From Desulfobacteraceae bacterium (GTDB taxonomy: Bacteria; Desulfobacterota; DSM-4660; Desulfatiglandales; Desulfatiglandaceae): 39,920 nucleotides of DNA. Below are positions 31,612-39,599 of the stretch, piece by piece. The first letter of the stretch is position 1; each line of letters starts with the position of its first letter. The position numbers were made by a program, and so were the translations under genes. The notes under the pieces were generated by a model, which ran no database searches, was not told the origin of the DNA, and was given only the letters and a program-made list of their open reading frames with translations. The DNA is taken from positions 4,270,961 through 4,310,880 of the forward strand of contig CP070700.1 of NCBI GenBank assembly GCA_020349865.1, read 5' to 3'.

Positions 31612-33129
31612 TCAATCCACAACCGGGATTGGCTCTTTGGCGGTAAAGGGCCTCATGGCCTCCATGTGCCCCCCAATTTCCTCATAGTCCTTAAGCGCCA
31701 TTGTATACTCAACAGGGCATATAGTGGCGGGAGTGGGGGTCCAGTAGAAAGAGCCTGCCTTGACCCTTCCCACATCCACCATGAAATTTATTCCACCCCC
31801 CGGCAACACGTAGGTTGGAGCACCTCCGACAGTCAAACTGGCCTTTGCCGCGTGTACGGCCTGTGTCAGCTTCACAGGATAAAGTGCCACACCTGCTCTG
31901 GCACTCCCTCCGGTGCCCCCCATATAAATCGCGGATACTAAGGAAGGTTCGCAACTTGAGGATATAGTCTTCAATGCCTTTTCGGCATTCTCCGAGAGCG
32001 GGATCTCTCTGAGCCCGCCGTCCTCGGCAAGCTCAAGCATAATGCCTTTCTCACCGGTTGTTTCAGTTATGAGGATACGCATACCCACCCTGGCCACCTT
32101 TCGGTCGATTCCTGAAATTACGTCAAGGGGATTTGTGATGGAGGTGCCTCCCCATCCTTTCCCGTGGTCGCCGAAGTAACGTCCGGGAGTACTCATCCTG
32201 AATTTCAACTTGACACCCGTTGGTCTTGCCCCCACAAACCGGCCAGCTGCATGCTCACTCATCAGGCTTGTCAGATGTGAATCCAGTATAATCACTTCAT
32301 CGGCTGATTCCAGTAGCAGCGGGGCGAAAAGACCCAATGTCGCGCTCCCACAACCAACCCTCATATTATCGGGACGCTGGCCATTAATGATGGGGGTCTT
32401 CCCTACCTGCACTTCAAGCTTGCTGCCACCTTTGATTTTCATCCTAACCGGCTTTTTATTGGCGATATCTGTGATGGTTCTGGCCACTACGAAACCATCC
32501 TTACCGGTGAGGAGATTTACCCCGCCAATTGAGACCATCTTGGAGCCGTATTGCTCTGTCACCACCATACCCACTTTTCGCTTCCCCACCAGTACCGGCG
32601 CACCCTCATCTCCCACAGGGACATCCGTATCTATTTTGACCGTTATGCCGCTGTAACTCAACGGGGCCTCAGTGACCACGGTGACAACATCCACCTCCCG
32701 CTTTTTGCCCTTGACGATGGCCGGGGCGGGCTTGCAGTCCGGATAGGTAGTACCTGCACCGATGGCCGTAATCAAAGGCCGCCGGATTTCTTCACGGGGA
32801 TCAGGTCCCACAATATCCGCAACTGCATCATAAGCATGGAGTGGGGTGACTCGTAAGAGCTTTTCATCGGTGTTTTTGTAACGATGACAGGCTCCAATGT
32901 ATCCGGGCTTGATCCAGCATCCAATGGGACAGGCATCACACTGGATTGCCCCTGTGGCTGGTACCCCATCGCGTTCCAGGGCCTCCTGCTCGCAAACCCT
33001 TATGCAAGCGCCACAATCGGTGCAACTCTCTTCAATGATCGCCTTTTTCTTAACCAGGCGAACGGCGCCAAGCGGGCAATCCTTGACGCAAAACCCGCAT
33101 CCATTACATTTTTCCAGGTCAACTATCAT
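31612..33129 (-). CDS. hnr: 6-hydroxynicotinate reductase
   Basis: A 505-residue cytoplasmic iron-sulfur flavoenzyme that reduces 6-hydroxynicotinate to 1,4,5,6-tetrahydro-6-oxonicotinate. The N-terminus has two ferredoxin-type [4Fe-4S] motifs (Cys8-11-14-18 and Cys36-39-42-46), then Cys64, Cys67, Cys71 and Cys81, which could hold the [2Fe-2S] cluster. This matches the two [4Fe-4S] and one [2Fe-2S] clusters and covalent flavin reported for the Eubacterium barkeri enzyme. A YSGIT stretch (159-163) resembles, without its Asp, the S/T-G-x-T flavinylation motif used by ApbE. Immediate neighbours are enamidase (next pathway step) upstream and an ApbE-like gene downstream. The ribosome binding site is weak. 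Confidence 0.88.
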   Translation of the reverse strand: MIVDLEKCNGCGFCVKDCPLGAVRLVKKKAIIEESCTDCGACIRVCEQEALERDGVPATGAIQCDACPIGCWIKPGYIGACHRYKNTDEKLLRVTPLHAYDAVADIVGPDPREEIRRPLITAIGAGTTYPDCKPAPAIVKGKKREVDVVTVVTEAPLSYSGITVKIDTDVPVGDEGAPVLVGKRKVGMVVTEQYGSKMVSIGGVNLLTGKDGFVVARTITDIANKKPVRMKIKGGSKLEVQVGKTPIINGQRPDNMRVGCGSATLGLFAPLLLESADEVIILDSHLTSLMSEHAAGRFVGARPTGVKLKFRMSTPGRYFGDHGKGWGGTSITNPLDVISGIDRKVARVGMRILITETTGEKGIMLELAEDGGLREIPLSENAEKALKTISSSCEPSLVSAIYMGGTGGSARAGVALYPVKLTQAVHAAKASLTVGGAPTYVLPGGGINFMVDVGRVKAGSFYWTPTPATICPVEYTMALKDYEEIGGHMEAMRPFTAKEPIPVVD

Positions 33130-33358
33130 ATAGCTTCTAAGATAAAGTTTTTGGAGTAATCTGGCATACGATCTTTATAAAAATTTTGTCGCAGTTGCTG
33201 AGAGAAACTGGAAAATCGATAACTCAAACGGGCTGTAAGGGGAGCAGGAGGGCAACACTCCAGTGCTCCGTCACTCCAACACCCCATAGTTTTTTATGCA
33301 GAACAATTCAACTCTAGCCGGACTTCTGCCCTATACTATGCCCAATTCGCTATGCTCT
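33130..33358. other. Intergenic spacer
   Basis: A 229-base gap between enamidase and the reductase. It has a GGAGCAGGAGGGC...CACTCCAGTGCTCC segment with some self-pairing near 33241-33275. No gene or clear terminator is seen. Confidence 0.4.
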
Positions 33359-34525
33359 CTATGCTTTCACCACTGAGGGTATCCTAACTGGAGGCGGAGT
33401 GTTTCTACTCTTGGAAACCACAATTTCTCCGTCCACAAGCACCAATGCCACACCAGGATTATCTCCCGCTTCAATGGCAGATAGGGCATCTTCCCCCACA
33501 GATCCCATGGGCGCATCCATTATGACCAGATCCGCTTCCCTGCCCTCGGCAATGAAACCACGGTTCAATTTGTGTGCCTGGGCCGTATTTCCCGTTGCCA
33601 TGCACAGTGCCTCTTCAGGTTTGATGGGCGTGAGGCCGGCCAGCATGTTAAGGACCCTCAGAATCCCCAAGGGAACGACCCCGGTGCCGGAAGGCGCGTC
33701 GTTTCCAATGATCACCCGGGAAAGGGCCTTTGCATCGACTAACATCTTCCCGGCCTCAACGGTCACCAGGGGATTTCCGCAGTGGACAAGCTCCAGTGCG
33801 AACCGGGTATCATAGACCAGTTTCTTAACTTCATCCAAGGGAATGGCCGTGGGCCCGCCATTGAGATGGGAGACGATATCGGGATCGGTCTGAATCACCA
33901 TATCCGCTGTCACAACACTGCTTCCCGGTATGGAAGTCCCTCCGCAGTGCATCATGACCGTCATGCCCAACTCTTTGGCCCACTTGACCATTGGTGCTGC
34001 CTCCTCAGGGCTTTTCACGCTTCCCAAACCAATTTCTCCCACAGTGCACACACCCTCCCGGGCCATTTCTTCAAAATCCTTTTTTATAAGCCCCTTTTCC
34101 AGGATCACCGAACCACCTACGACCTTGCCGCCGCCCGGCCTGAAATTATTGAAGGATTTGGCTGCCAGGATAGCCAGGGCCTTGGTACCGGCCGGGTCCT
34201 TGGGTCTTCCTGGCAGGTGGACTTCACCTGCTGAAATGATGGTCGTGACTCCACCATGGACTTCACTTTCCAGAAAACCGATCTGGTTTTGCCTTGAAGT
34301 GAAATCCCCAAAAATAACATGACAATGCGAATCAATGAGCCCGGGTGTAACGGTCGTTCCAGCGCAATCAATGATCACTTGAGCATCATTTTCATCCATA
34401 TCCTGTAGGCTGCCCACTTTTTTAATCATGCCCTCATCAATCCAGAGGGCATCTGCCCGGAGAATTGGTTCATCAATGTTGCCGCTCACCAACGTTCCGA
34501 TATTCTTTATTAAGACTTTTGCCAT
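33359..34525 (-). CDS. ena: Enamidase (amidohydrolase family)
   Basis: A 388-residue binuclear metal amidohydrolase. In Eubacterium barkeri, enamidase opens 1,4,5,6-tetrahydro-6-oxonicotinate and removes ammonia to give (S)-2-formylglutarate. Expected metal ligands are seen: DSHCH (His67, His69), GEIGLG (Glu164), MMHCGG (His193), VSHLNGG (His220) and GNDAPSGTG (Asp276). The stretch NDAPSGTGVVPLGILR and the end SKSRNTPP closely resemble the known enzyme. The gene overlaps the end of the molybdenum subunit gene by 16 bases and has AAAGGAGG before its ATG. The next gene makes its substrate. Among amidohydrolases this is a confident subgroup call. Confidence 0.9.
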   Translation of the reverse strand: MAKVLIKNIGTLVSGNIDEPILRADALWIDEGMIKKVGSLQDMDENDAQVIIDCAGTTVTPGLIDSHCHVIFGDFTSRQNQIGFLESEVHGGVTTIISAGEVHLPGRPKDPAGTKALAILAAKSFNNFRPGGGKVVGGSVILEKGLIKKDFEEMAREGVCTVGEIGLGSVKSPEEAAPMVKWAKELGMTVMMHCGGTSIPGSSVVTADMVIQTDPDIVSHLNGGPTAIPLDEVKKLVYDTRFALELVHCGNPLVTVEAGKMLVDAKALSRVIIGNDAPSGTGVVPLGILRVLNMLAGLTPIKPEEALCMATGNTAQAHKLNRGFIAEGREADLVIMDAPMGSVGEDALSAIEAGDNPGVALVLVDGEIVVSKSRNTPPPVRIPSVVKA

Positions 34526-36807
34526 GGCAATACCTCCTTTGGACTAAAACAGCCCGATTTAATGCTTGCCTCCAATACCCTTTCCAGGTTTGCGGGCAAG
34601 CTATATATTCTTTCTCCCAACGCATCAGCGATAGCATTCAGAATTGCGGGGGCTGTCGGAATGAGGGCCGGCTCTCCCACTCCCTTTGCCCCAAAAGGTC
34701 CGGTGGGCTCTCTCGACTCAACAATAATGGGGACAACCTCGGGCATATCTTTACATGTGGGAATAAAGTAATCTTTCATAGACTCGGTCTGCCCAGGCAT
34801 GAACTCTTCCATCAGGGCAAAGCCGATCCCCATGGCCACACCTCCGCAGATCTGGCCGATGACGCCCTCCGGATAAATTGCCTTTCCCACATCGTGGGCC
34901 GCCACAATTTTTTCCACACTCACTTCACCTGTCATTGTATCCACCGAAACAAAGGCCAGATGACATGCAAAGGCATACGTGGCATAGGGGACCCCATGCC
35001 CTGTCACCGGATCAAGGGGCACGGTCTCCGGATCAAAATATCCCTGACACACAAAAGGTAATCCCTTTTTGTGGGAGCGAGTCGAAAGCCTTGAGAAGGA
35101 AACTCTCTTTGAAGTGTCATTGCAATCAACGACAAAACCTCCATCTAACCTTAAAGAGACTTTTGCCACCTTGAGCACATCTACAGCCTCTGTAAGGAGA
35201 AGCTCTCTCAGGTTTTCAACCGCATCTTTTACCGCGTTTCCAGAAATGTAGGTCTGTCTGCTGGCGGACGTTGCGCCGGCATTCGTGGTGTGTTTTGTAT
35301 CTCCCACAACAATCTTGATCGCATCAGGCTCCAGCCGCAAAGTCTCTTGCACTATTTGGGCAAGCACGGTTGTTGAACCCTGCCCAATCTCTGCGCAACC
35401 AGTATACAGGGTAACGGATCCGTCAGGGTCCATCTCTACACGTGCTGTGGACGGGTTCTGCATTCCCGTGTTTCCGATCCCATACCACATGGCACCTATG
35501 CCAACACCCTTCCGTTTAAATAGTGAAGATTCAAAGGTGCGCCAATTCTCTTTGGCCTTTTCGTAGCACGGCTGGATGGCTTCAAGACATTCAAGCATCC
35601 CCACGCTTTCAGTTAGTTTCTGCCGTGTTGCTGTCTCGGACCCATTCCTGAGTGCATTAATACGCCTCATCTCCAAAGGATCCATATTGAGTTCAGCGGC
35701 AAGAAGATCCATCTGCGATTCATGAGCAAAGGCCATCTGTGGGGCCCCAAAGCCTCGCATTGCCCCGGAAAATGGTTTATTGGTATAGACACAAAGGGCC
35801 TCTACGTCCACATTCTCGATTTCATAGGGCCCTGTGGCATGGACGGCAGATCGTGAAGCCACGGCAATGCCATATGAGGCATAAGCGCCCGTATCGCAAA
35901 GAATGCGGGCCTTCATTGCCAAAAGATAGCCATTCTTATCGGTTCCGGTCTTTATTATCATGGTGAGCGGATGCCGCTTTGCCGTGGCGAGAAATACTTC
36001 CTCCCTGCTGTAAACATATCGAACCGGCCTTTTCAAATGGTAAAGGGCCAGGCCAATAAATCCCTGCACGTTGAGGTCAAGTTTTGACCCAAATCCCCCG
36101 CCTGTGGCCGCCTGGATGATACGCACTTTTTCATCTTCAACTCCCAAAATTGAAACAACCTCGCTGTGGTCATAATGGGGATTCTGGGTTGAAGCGAATA
36201 TGACGAGGGTTCCATCCTTGTCCACATATCCGGCGCCCGCGTCAGGTTCCAGATAGGTGTGCTCCAGGCATGATGTCTGATAGGTTTTTTCAACTACCGC
36301 CTTGCAGTCCTCGAAACCTTCCTCCACATCCCCTTTTTTAACTACCCGGGTGAAAAGGAGATTTCCTTTTTCATGAACCTTAGGAGCTCCCTCTTTAAGG
36401 GCTTCTTCCGGGTCAAAAACAGCCGGGAGGTCATCATAGACAACATTGATCGCATGCGCTCCCTTTTCGGCTGCTTCTTCGTTTTCCGCTGCGACGAGGG
36501 CGATGGCGTCTCCTGTGAAACGAACCTTGTCAGGTACCAAAAGAGGTCTATCTTTGTTGATGATTCCTGTCAGGTTTTTCCCGGGCACATCACTGGCAGT
36601 TAAAACCTTTACAACGCCTTTGACCTTGAGAGCACCATCGATATCTATCCCAACAATTCTTGCATGGGCCCGGGTGCTGCGTAATACTTTTAGTGTAAGC
36701 GGGTGCTCAAGTTTCAGGTCAGCGCTGAAAATGGGCTCTCCTTTTAGCCTTTCAACGGCTCCTATTCGAAAGATATTTTTTCCGATCGTTTTGTAAGTGT
36801 CTTTCAT
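34510..36807 (-). CDS. Molybdenum hydroxylase large subunit (nicotinate dehydrogenase type)
   Basis: A 765-residue xanthine dehydrogenase-family subunit binding the Mo-pyranopterin cofactor. The N-terminal a/b hammerhead (about 19-130) is followed by GGGFGSK (236-242), GAMRGFGAPQ near 360, TGCAEIGQGS near 470 and the catalytic Glu712 in GAKGVGEPA. In Eubacterium barkeri nicotinate dehydrogenase this subunit is split in two (NdhL and NdhM); here it is one chain. With the FAD and 2Fe-2S subunits upstream it would hydroxylate nicotinate at C6. The position directly before enamidase and reductase makes nicotinate the best guess, but related N-heterocycles are possible. The ribosome binding site is weak. 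Confidence 0.9.
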   Translation of the reverse strand: MKDTYKTIGKNIFRIGAVERLKGEPIFSADLKLEHPLTLKVLRSTRAHARIVGIDIDGALKVKGVVKVLTASDVPGKNLTGIINKDRPLLVPDKVRFTGDAIALVAAENEEAAEKGAHAINVVYDDLPAVFDPEEALKEGAPKVHEKGNLLFTRVVKKGDVEEGFEDCKAVVEKTYQTSCLEHTYLEPDAGAGYVDKDGTLVIFASTQNPHYDHSEVVSILGVEDEKVRIIQAATGGGFGSKLDLNVQGFIGLALYHLKRPVRYVYSREEVFLATAKRHPLTMIIKTGTDKNGYLLAMKARILCDTGAYASYGIAVASRSAVHATGPYEIENVDVEALCVYTNKPFSGAMRGFGAPQMAFAHESQMDLLAAELNMDPLEMRRINALRNGSETATRQKLTESVGMLECLEAIQPCYEKAKENWRTFESSLFKRKGVGIGAMWYGIGNTGMQNPSTARVEMDPDGSVTLYTGCAEIGQGSTTVLAQIVQETLRLEPDAIKIVVGDTKHTTNAGATSASRQTYISGNAVKDAVENLRELLLTEAVDVLKVAKVSLRLDGGFVVDCNDTSKRVSFSRLSTRSHKKGLPFVCQGYFDPETVPLDPVTGHGVPYATYAFACHLAFVSVDTMTGEVSVEKIVAAHDVGKAIYPEGVIGQICGGVAMGIGFALMEEFMPGQTESMKDYFIPTCKDMPEVVPIIVESREPTGPFGAKGVGEPALIPTAPAILNAIADALGERIYSLPANLERVLEASIKSGCFSPKEVLPWQKS

Positions 36808-36840
36808 TATTGGTATCTGCTCAGTATCTTGGGGTTTCTA

Positions 36841-36876
36841 CCCCCTCACCCTTCCCTCTCCCCCAAGGGGAGAGGA
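36841..36876. repeat. CCCTCTCCCC/GGGGAGAGG hairpin repeat, copy 1
   Basis: CCCTCTCCCCCAAGGGGAGAGG (split around 36853-36875) forms a strong hairpin between the FAD and Mo subunit genes. A related copy, with CTCACCC and GGGTGAGAGGG arms, is at 38541-38590. Both are non-coding repeats, and this one may reduce read-through into the Mo subunit gene. Confidence 0.55.
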
Positions 36877-36895
36877 CTAAAATGGGTTATTCTCG

Positions 36896-37750
36896 TTATT
36901 GCACCAGCGGATAAAGCAAGCGCATAAAAAGCCCCTGGGCCGCTTTTTCCTTATAAACCGTAGAAGGTCTTCGTCCGCTTATCTCAACCATTTTTTCCGC
37001 CAGCATACGGCCCGCTTCCCATAACAATGACTTATCAGGTCGCTTTCCCAAAAGAAAACCTTCCACCTCCTCCATTCTGCAAGGTGTTGGGGTGCTCGAT
37101 CCCAGTGCAAGACGTATGAATGCTATTTTTCCTGCCCCATCTTTCTCTGCCAGCACGGCCATGCTCATCCTTGAAATGACAAGAGCCTTTCTCCTTGCAA
37201 TTTTCTGAAAATCCTCAAATATATCTTCCGCCGGTTTGAGTATAAAACGGATTATTACTTCATCCGGACGAACAGCGCTCCTGTAAGGTCCAATTGAAAT
37301 GGACTCAACAGGTAAAATTCTTTGACCGTTTGAACTTCCAAGGACAACCTTGGCCTCATGAATGATGAGTGGTGGCACAGTATCGGCAGAAGGGGATGCG
37401 TTGCCTACGTTGCCTCCGATCGTGGCCGTATTTCTTATCTGTTTACTTCCAAAATTAAACGCCGCCTTCTGAAGGGCAGGGGCAAAACGGGCCAGGGTTT
37501 TAGAAACATAGATCTCAGACAGGGTGACCCCGGCTCCAACCCACAGTTCGTCGCCATGAATCGCTATTCCCTTTAGTTCGGGCAAGCGGCTCACATCCAT
37601 AAGATAACGTGCTTGCAGTGCCCCTGCTCGCAAGTCTATAATAACGTCTGTGCCACCGGCCAAGATCGCGGTCTCTTCGCCGTGCTCCTTAAGGAATTCC
37701 AGTGCTTCATCCAGGTTCTCTGGCCTCACATACGTCAGCCCTGCACTCAT
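36896..37750 (-). CDS. ndhF: Molybdenum hydroxylase FAD subunit (nicotinate dehydrogenase type)
   Basis: A 284-residue FAD-binding subunit of the CoxM/NdhF type. AILAGGTDVIIDLRAG (about 28-43) and TATIGGNVGNASPSADTVP (about 113-131) are the two FAD-binding loops, and the CO_deh_flav_C domain fills residues about 175-280. The ATG at 37750 overlaps the stop of the 2Fe-2S subunit as TAATG and has AGGAGAAG in front; a much earlier in-frame start lies inside that gene and is rejected. It passes electrons from the Mo site to NAD(P) or another acceptor. Confidence 0.92.
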   Translation of the reverse strand: MSAGLTYVRPENLDEALEFLKEHGEETAILAGGTDVIIDLRAGALQARYLMDVSRLPELKGIAIHGDELWVGAGVTLSEIYVSKTLARFAPALQKAAFNFGSKQIRNTATIGGNVGNASPSADTVPPLIIHEAKVVLGSSNGQRILPVESISIGPYRSAVRPDEVIIRFILKPAEDIFEDFQKIARRKALVISRMSMAVLAEKDGAGKIAFIRLALGSSTPTPCRMEEVEGFLLGKRPDKSLLWEAGRMLAEKMVEISGRRPSTVYKEKAAQGLFMRLLYPLVQ

Positions 37751-38244
37751 TATGTCTTCTCCTTTGAGAGCCGCTTTGCCGCATCTTCTATGGCAGAGAC
37801 AATTTGCCCATAGCCGGTGCATCTGCATAGATTTCCAGAAATCTCGTTGACAATCTCATCGTGTGAGGGATGGGGGTTTTTAGAAAAAAGGGTATGGGTG
37901 CTCATCAAAATTCCGGGTATGCAAAAACCGCACTGAACAGCATGATGGTCCAAAAACGCCTCCTGAAGGGGGTTAAGGCCTTTGGGTAGTTCCAATCCCT
38001 CAACAGTGAGCACCTGAGTACCATGAAGTTGAGCGCCAAGCATAAGGCAAGCGCTCACGGCCTTTCCATCCACCACGATGGTGCAGGCCCCGCATTCGCC
38101 GATACTGCACCCCTCTTTTGTCCCTTTAAGGCCCAGCCGATCACGGATGGTATGAAGCGCTGTTTCTCCGGCTTCCACTTCTACCGCAACATCCTTACCG
38201 TTAATGGTGAAGCTGATGGGGATATGATTTTTATAGATCTTCAT
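37750..38244 (-). CDS. ndhS: Molybdenum hydroxylase 2x[2Fe-2S] subunit (nicotinate dehydrogenase type)
   Basis: A 164-residue small subunit of the xanthine dehydrogenase family. The plant-type [2Fe-2S] ligands are Cys46, Cys51, Cys54 and Cys66; the helical-domain cluster ligands are Cys105, Cys108, Cys140 and Cys142 (CGFC and CRC). All eight are in place. It is the first of three overlapping or close subunit genes in the order small, medium, large. The ATG is preceded by AAAGGCG. As in related enzymes it links the Mo site with the FAD subunit. Confidence 0.95.
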   Translation of the reverse strand: MKIYKNHIPISFTINGKDVAVEVEAGETALHTIRDRLGLKGTKEGCSIGECGACTIVVDGKAVSACLMLGAQLHGTQVLTVEGLELPKGLNPLQEAFLDHHAVQCGFCIPGILMSTHTLFSKNPHPSHDEIVNEISGNLCRCTGYGQIVSAIEDAAKRLSKEKT

Positions 38245-38613
38245 GTTCGCCTTTCTGCTTTTTGTCCACTAAGTAATGATGTACTCATAAAAAGTCATTT
38301 CACCTGTCATTGCGAGCGAAGCGAAGCAATCTCAGTTGGTGTAACTAGTTGAAATCAGGAGATTGCTTCGTCGCTTCGCTCCGACTCGGCCGAGCTCGTC
38401 GCGGGCTCGCAATGACCGCCCATAAGACTTTCAACTAACTTAGCAAGATAGTTTCGGTTACAGTGCCGTGGCGCGGCATCACATAGCTTTTTACGAGTAC
38501 ATCAGTAATAAATTTCATAAAAAGATTTCAATGGATAATCCCTCCTCACCCAAACGCTCTTCCCCCAGGGGAAGGGGCAGGGTGAGAGGGATAAACCCCT
38601 CATTATTGAAGTG
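38245..38613. repeat. Intergenic region with two repeat elements
   Basis: A palindromic repeat runs from GTCATTGCGAGCGAAGCG (from 38306) to the matching CGCAATGAC (to 38416), with AGCAATCTC and GAGATTGCT type arms inside. A second repeat at 38541-38590 has CCTCACCC, CTTCCCCC, GGGGAAG and GGGTGAGAGGG arms. No gene is seen. This separates the nicotinamidase gene from the hydroxylase genes. Confidence 0.6.
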
Positions 38614-39318
38614 TTACAGTTGCAGCTCCTTTACAATCGTTATCCCTTTGTCCTTCATCTCTTGCAATGCCTTTGCCGATGTATCGGGTGCCACGCCCTT
38701 ACACAAACCCTCTATTGCGGTGACATCGTATCCTGCGTCAGCAGCATCTATGGCCGTTGCCTTCACACAGTAGTCGGTTGCAATCCCGTACACATACAGC
38801 TTCTGGATCCCATTACTTTTCAGGATTGTGTCCATCTCTGTTTTGGCACCGCCATCGTCCTGAAAACCGGAGTAGCTGTCATACCTTTTATCTTTCCCCT
38901 TTTGCACGACGGCCATGAAGAGGTTGTTGTCCACAAGGATCCTCGCATTCGCCGTACCCTGGACGCAGTGGGCCGGCCAGAGGACCTGGGTTCTTTCTTC
39001 GATCTTTATCACTTCAAAGGGTTTTTTCCCGGGATGGTTGGAAAAAAACGACACATGATCTCCAGGGTGCCAGTCCTGGGTGGCAAAGATAGGGTATCCT
39101 TTTTGGCTGAGGGCTTTGGTGGCCTCGCCAACCTTATCAACAAAGGCTTTGTCTGTGCCATTAACTGCCAATGATCCATTCTTCCATTTGGTGAAATCAC
39201 CCTGGACGTCCACCACAATGACTCCTGTCTTTTCCTCTGCGATAGCCGTGGTTGTGTGAGATGAAAGGAAAATTCCAACAAAAAACATTGCCATGATAAT
39301 GAATGTGATGTGCTTCAT
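38614..39318 (-). CDS. pncA: Exported nicotinamidase/pyrazinamidase
   Basis: A 234-residue isochorismatase-superfamily amidohydrolase that turns nicotinamide into nicotinate and ammonia. The triad is seen as Asp37 (VVDVQGDF), Lys140 (VQKG) and Cys184 (ATDYCVKAT), and the metal site as DWHPGDH (Asp82, His84, His88). Unlike the usual cytosolic enzyme it begins with a signal peptide (KHITFIIMAMFFVGIFL, cleavage near TAIA), so it should act in the periplasm. The ATG at 39318 is chosen because AAAGGAGG stands 7 bases before it; a TTG at 39324 is too close. Both sides of the gene carry the same type of palindromic repeat. It would feed nicotinate to the operon that follows. Confidence 0.92.
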   Translation of the reverse strand: MKHITFIIMAMFFVGIFLSSHTTTAIAEEKTGVIVVDVQGDFTKWKNGSLAVNGTDKAFVDKVGEATKALSQKGYPIFATQDWHPGDHVSFFSNHPGKKPFEVIKIEERTQVLWPAHCVQGTANARILVDNNLFMAVVQKGKDKRYDSYSGFQDDGGAKTEMDTILKSNGIQKLYVYGIATDYCVKATAIDAADAGYDVTAIEGLCKGVAPDTSAKALQEMKDKGITIVKELQL

Positions 39319-39599
39319 GTCCAATCCTCCTTTTCTTAAGGTTTTAGGTTTAAGTAATGAAGGTTTAGGAAAAACTCTTTTCAGTGGTCATTGCGAGGCT
39401 GACGAAGAAAGCCGAAGCAATCTCTTCGTATAATTTGGATCGCTCTTTATAGCACTTGCTCGGAACGGGCTCCGCAATCTACTGATTTCATTTTGTTACA
39501 TCCAATGGGATTGCTTCGCTACGCTCGCAATGACATCAAGAGGAGCTTTACATGGCCATCAGTAATGATTCACCCCGACTTTGGCAGAATACATAGGAA
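39319..39599. repeat. Intergenic region with CATTGCGAG palindromic repeat, second copy
   Basis: The repeat runs from GTCATTGCGAG (39387) to CGCAATGAC (39534), with GAAGCAATCTC and GGATTGCTTCG inner arms. It is the same type as at 38306-38416, so the nicotinamidase gene is bracketed by two copies. Nothing else is recognisable. Confidence 0.6.
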
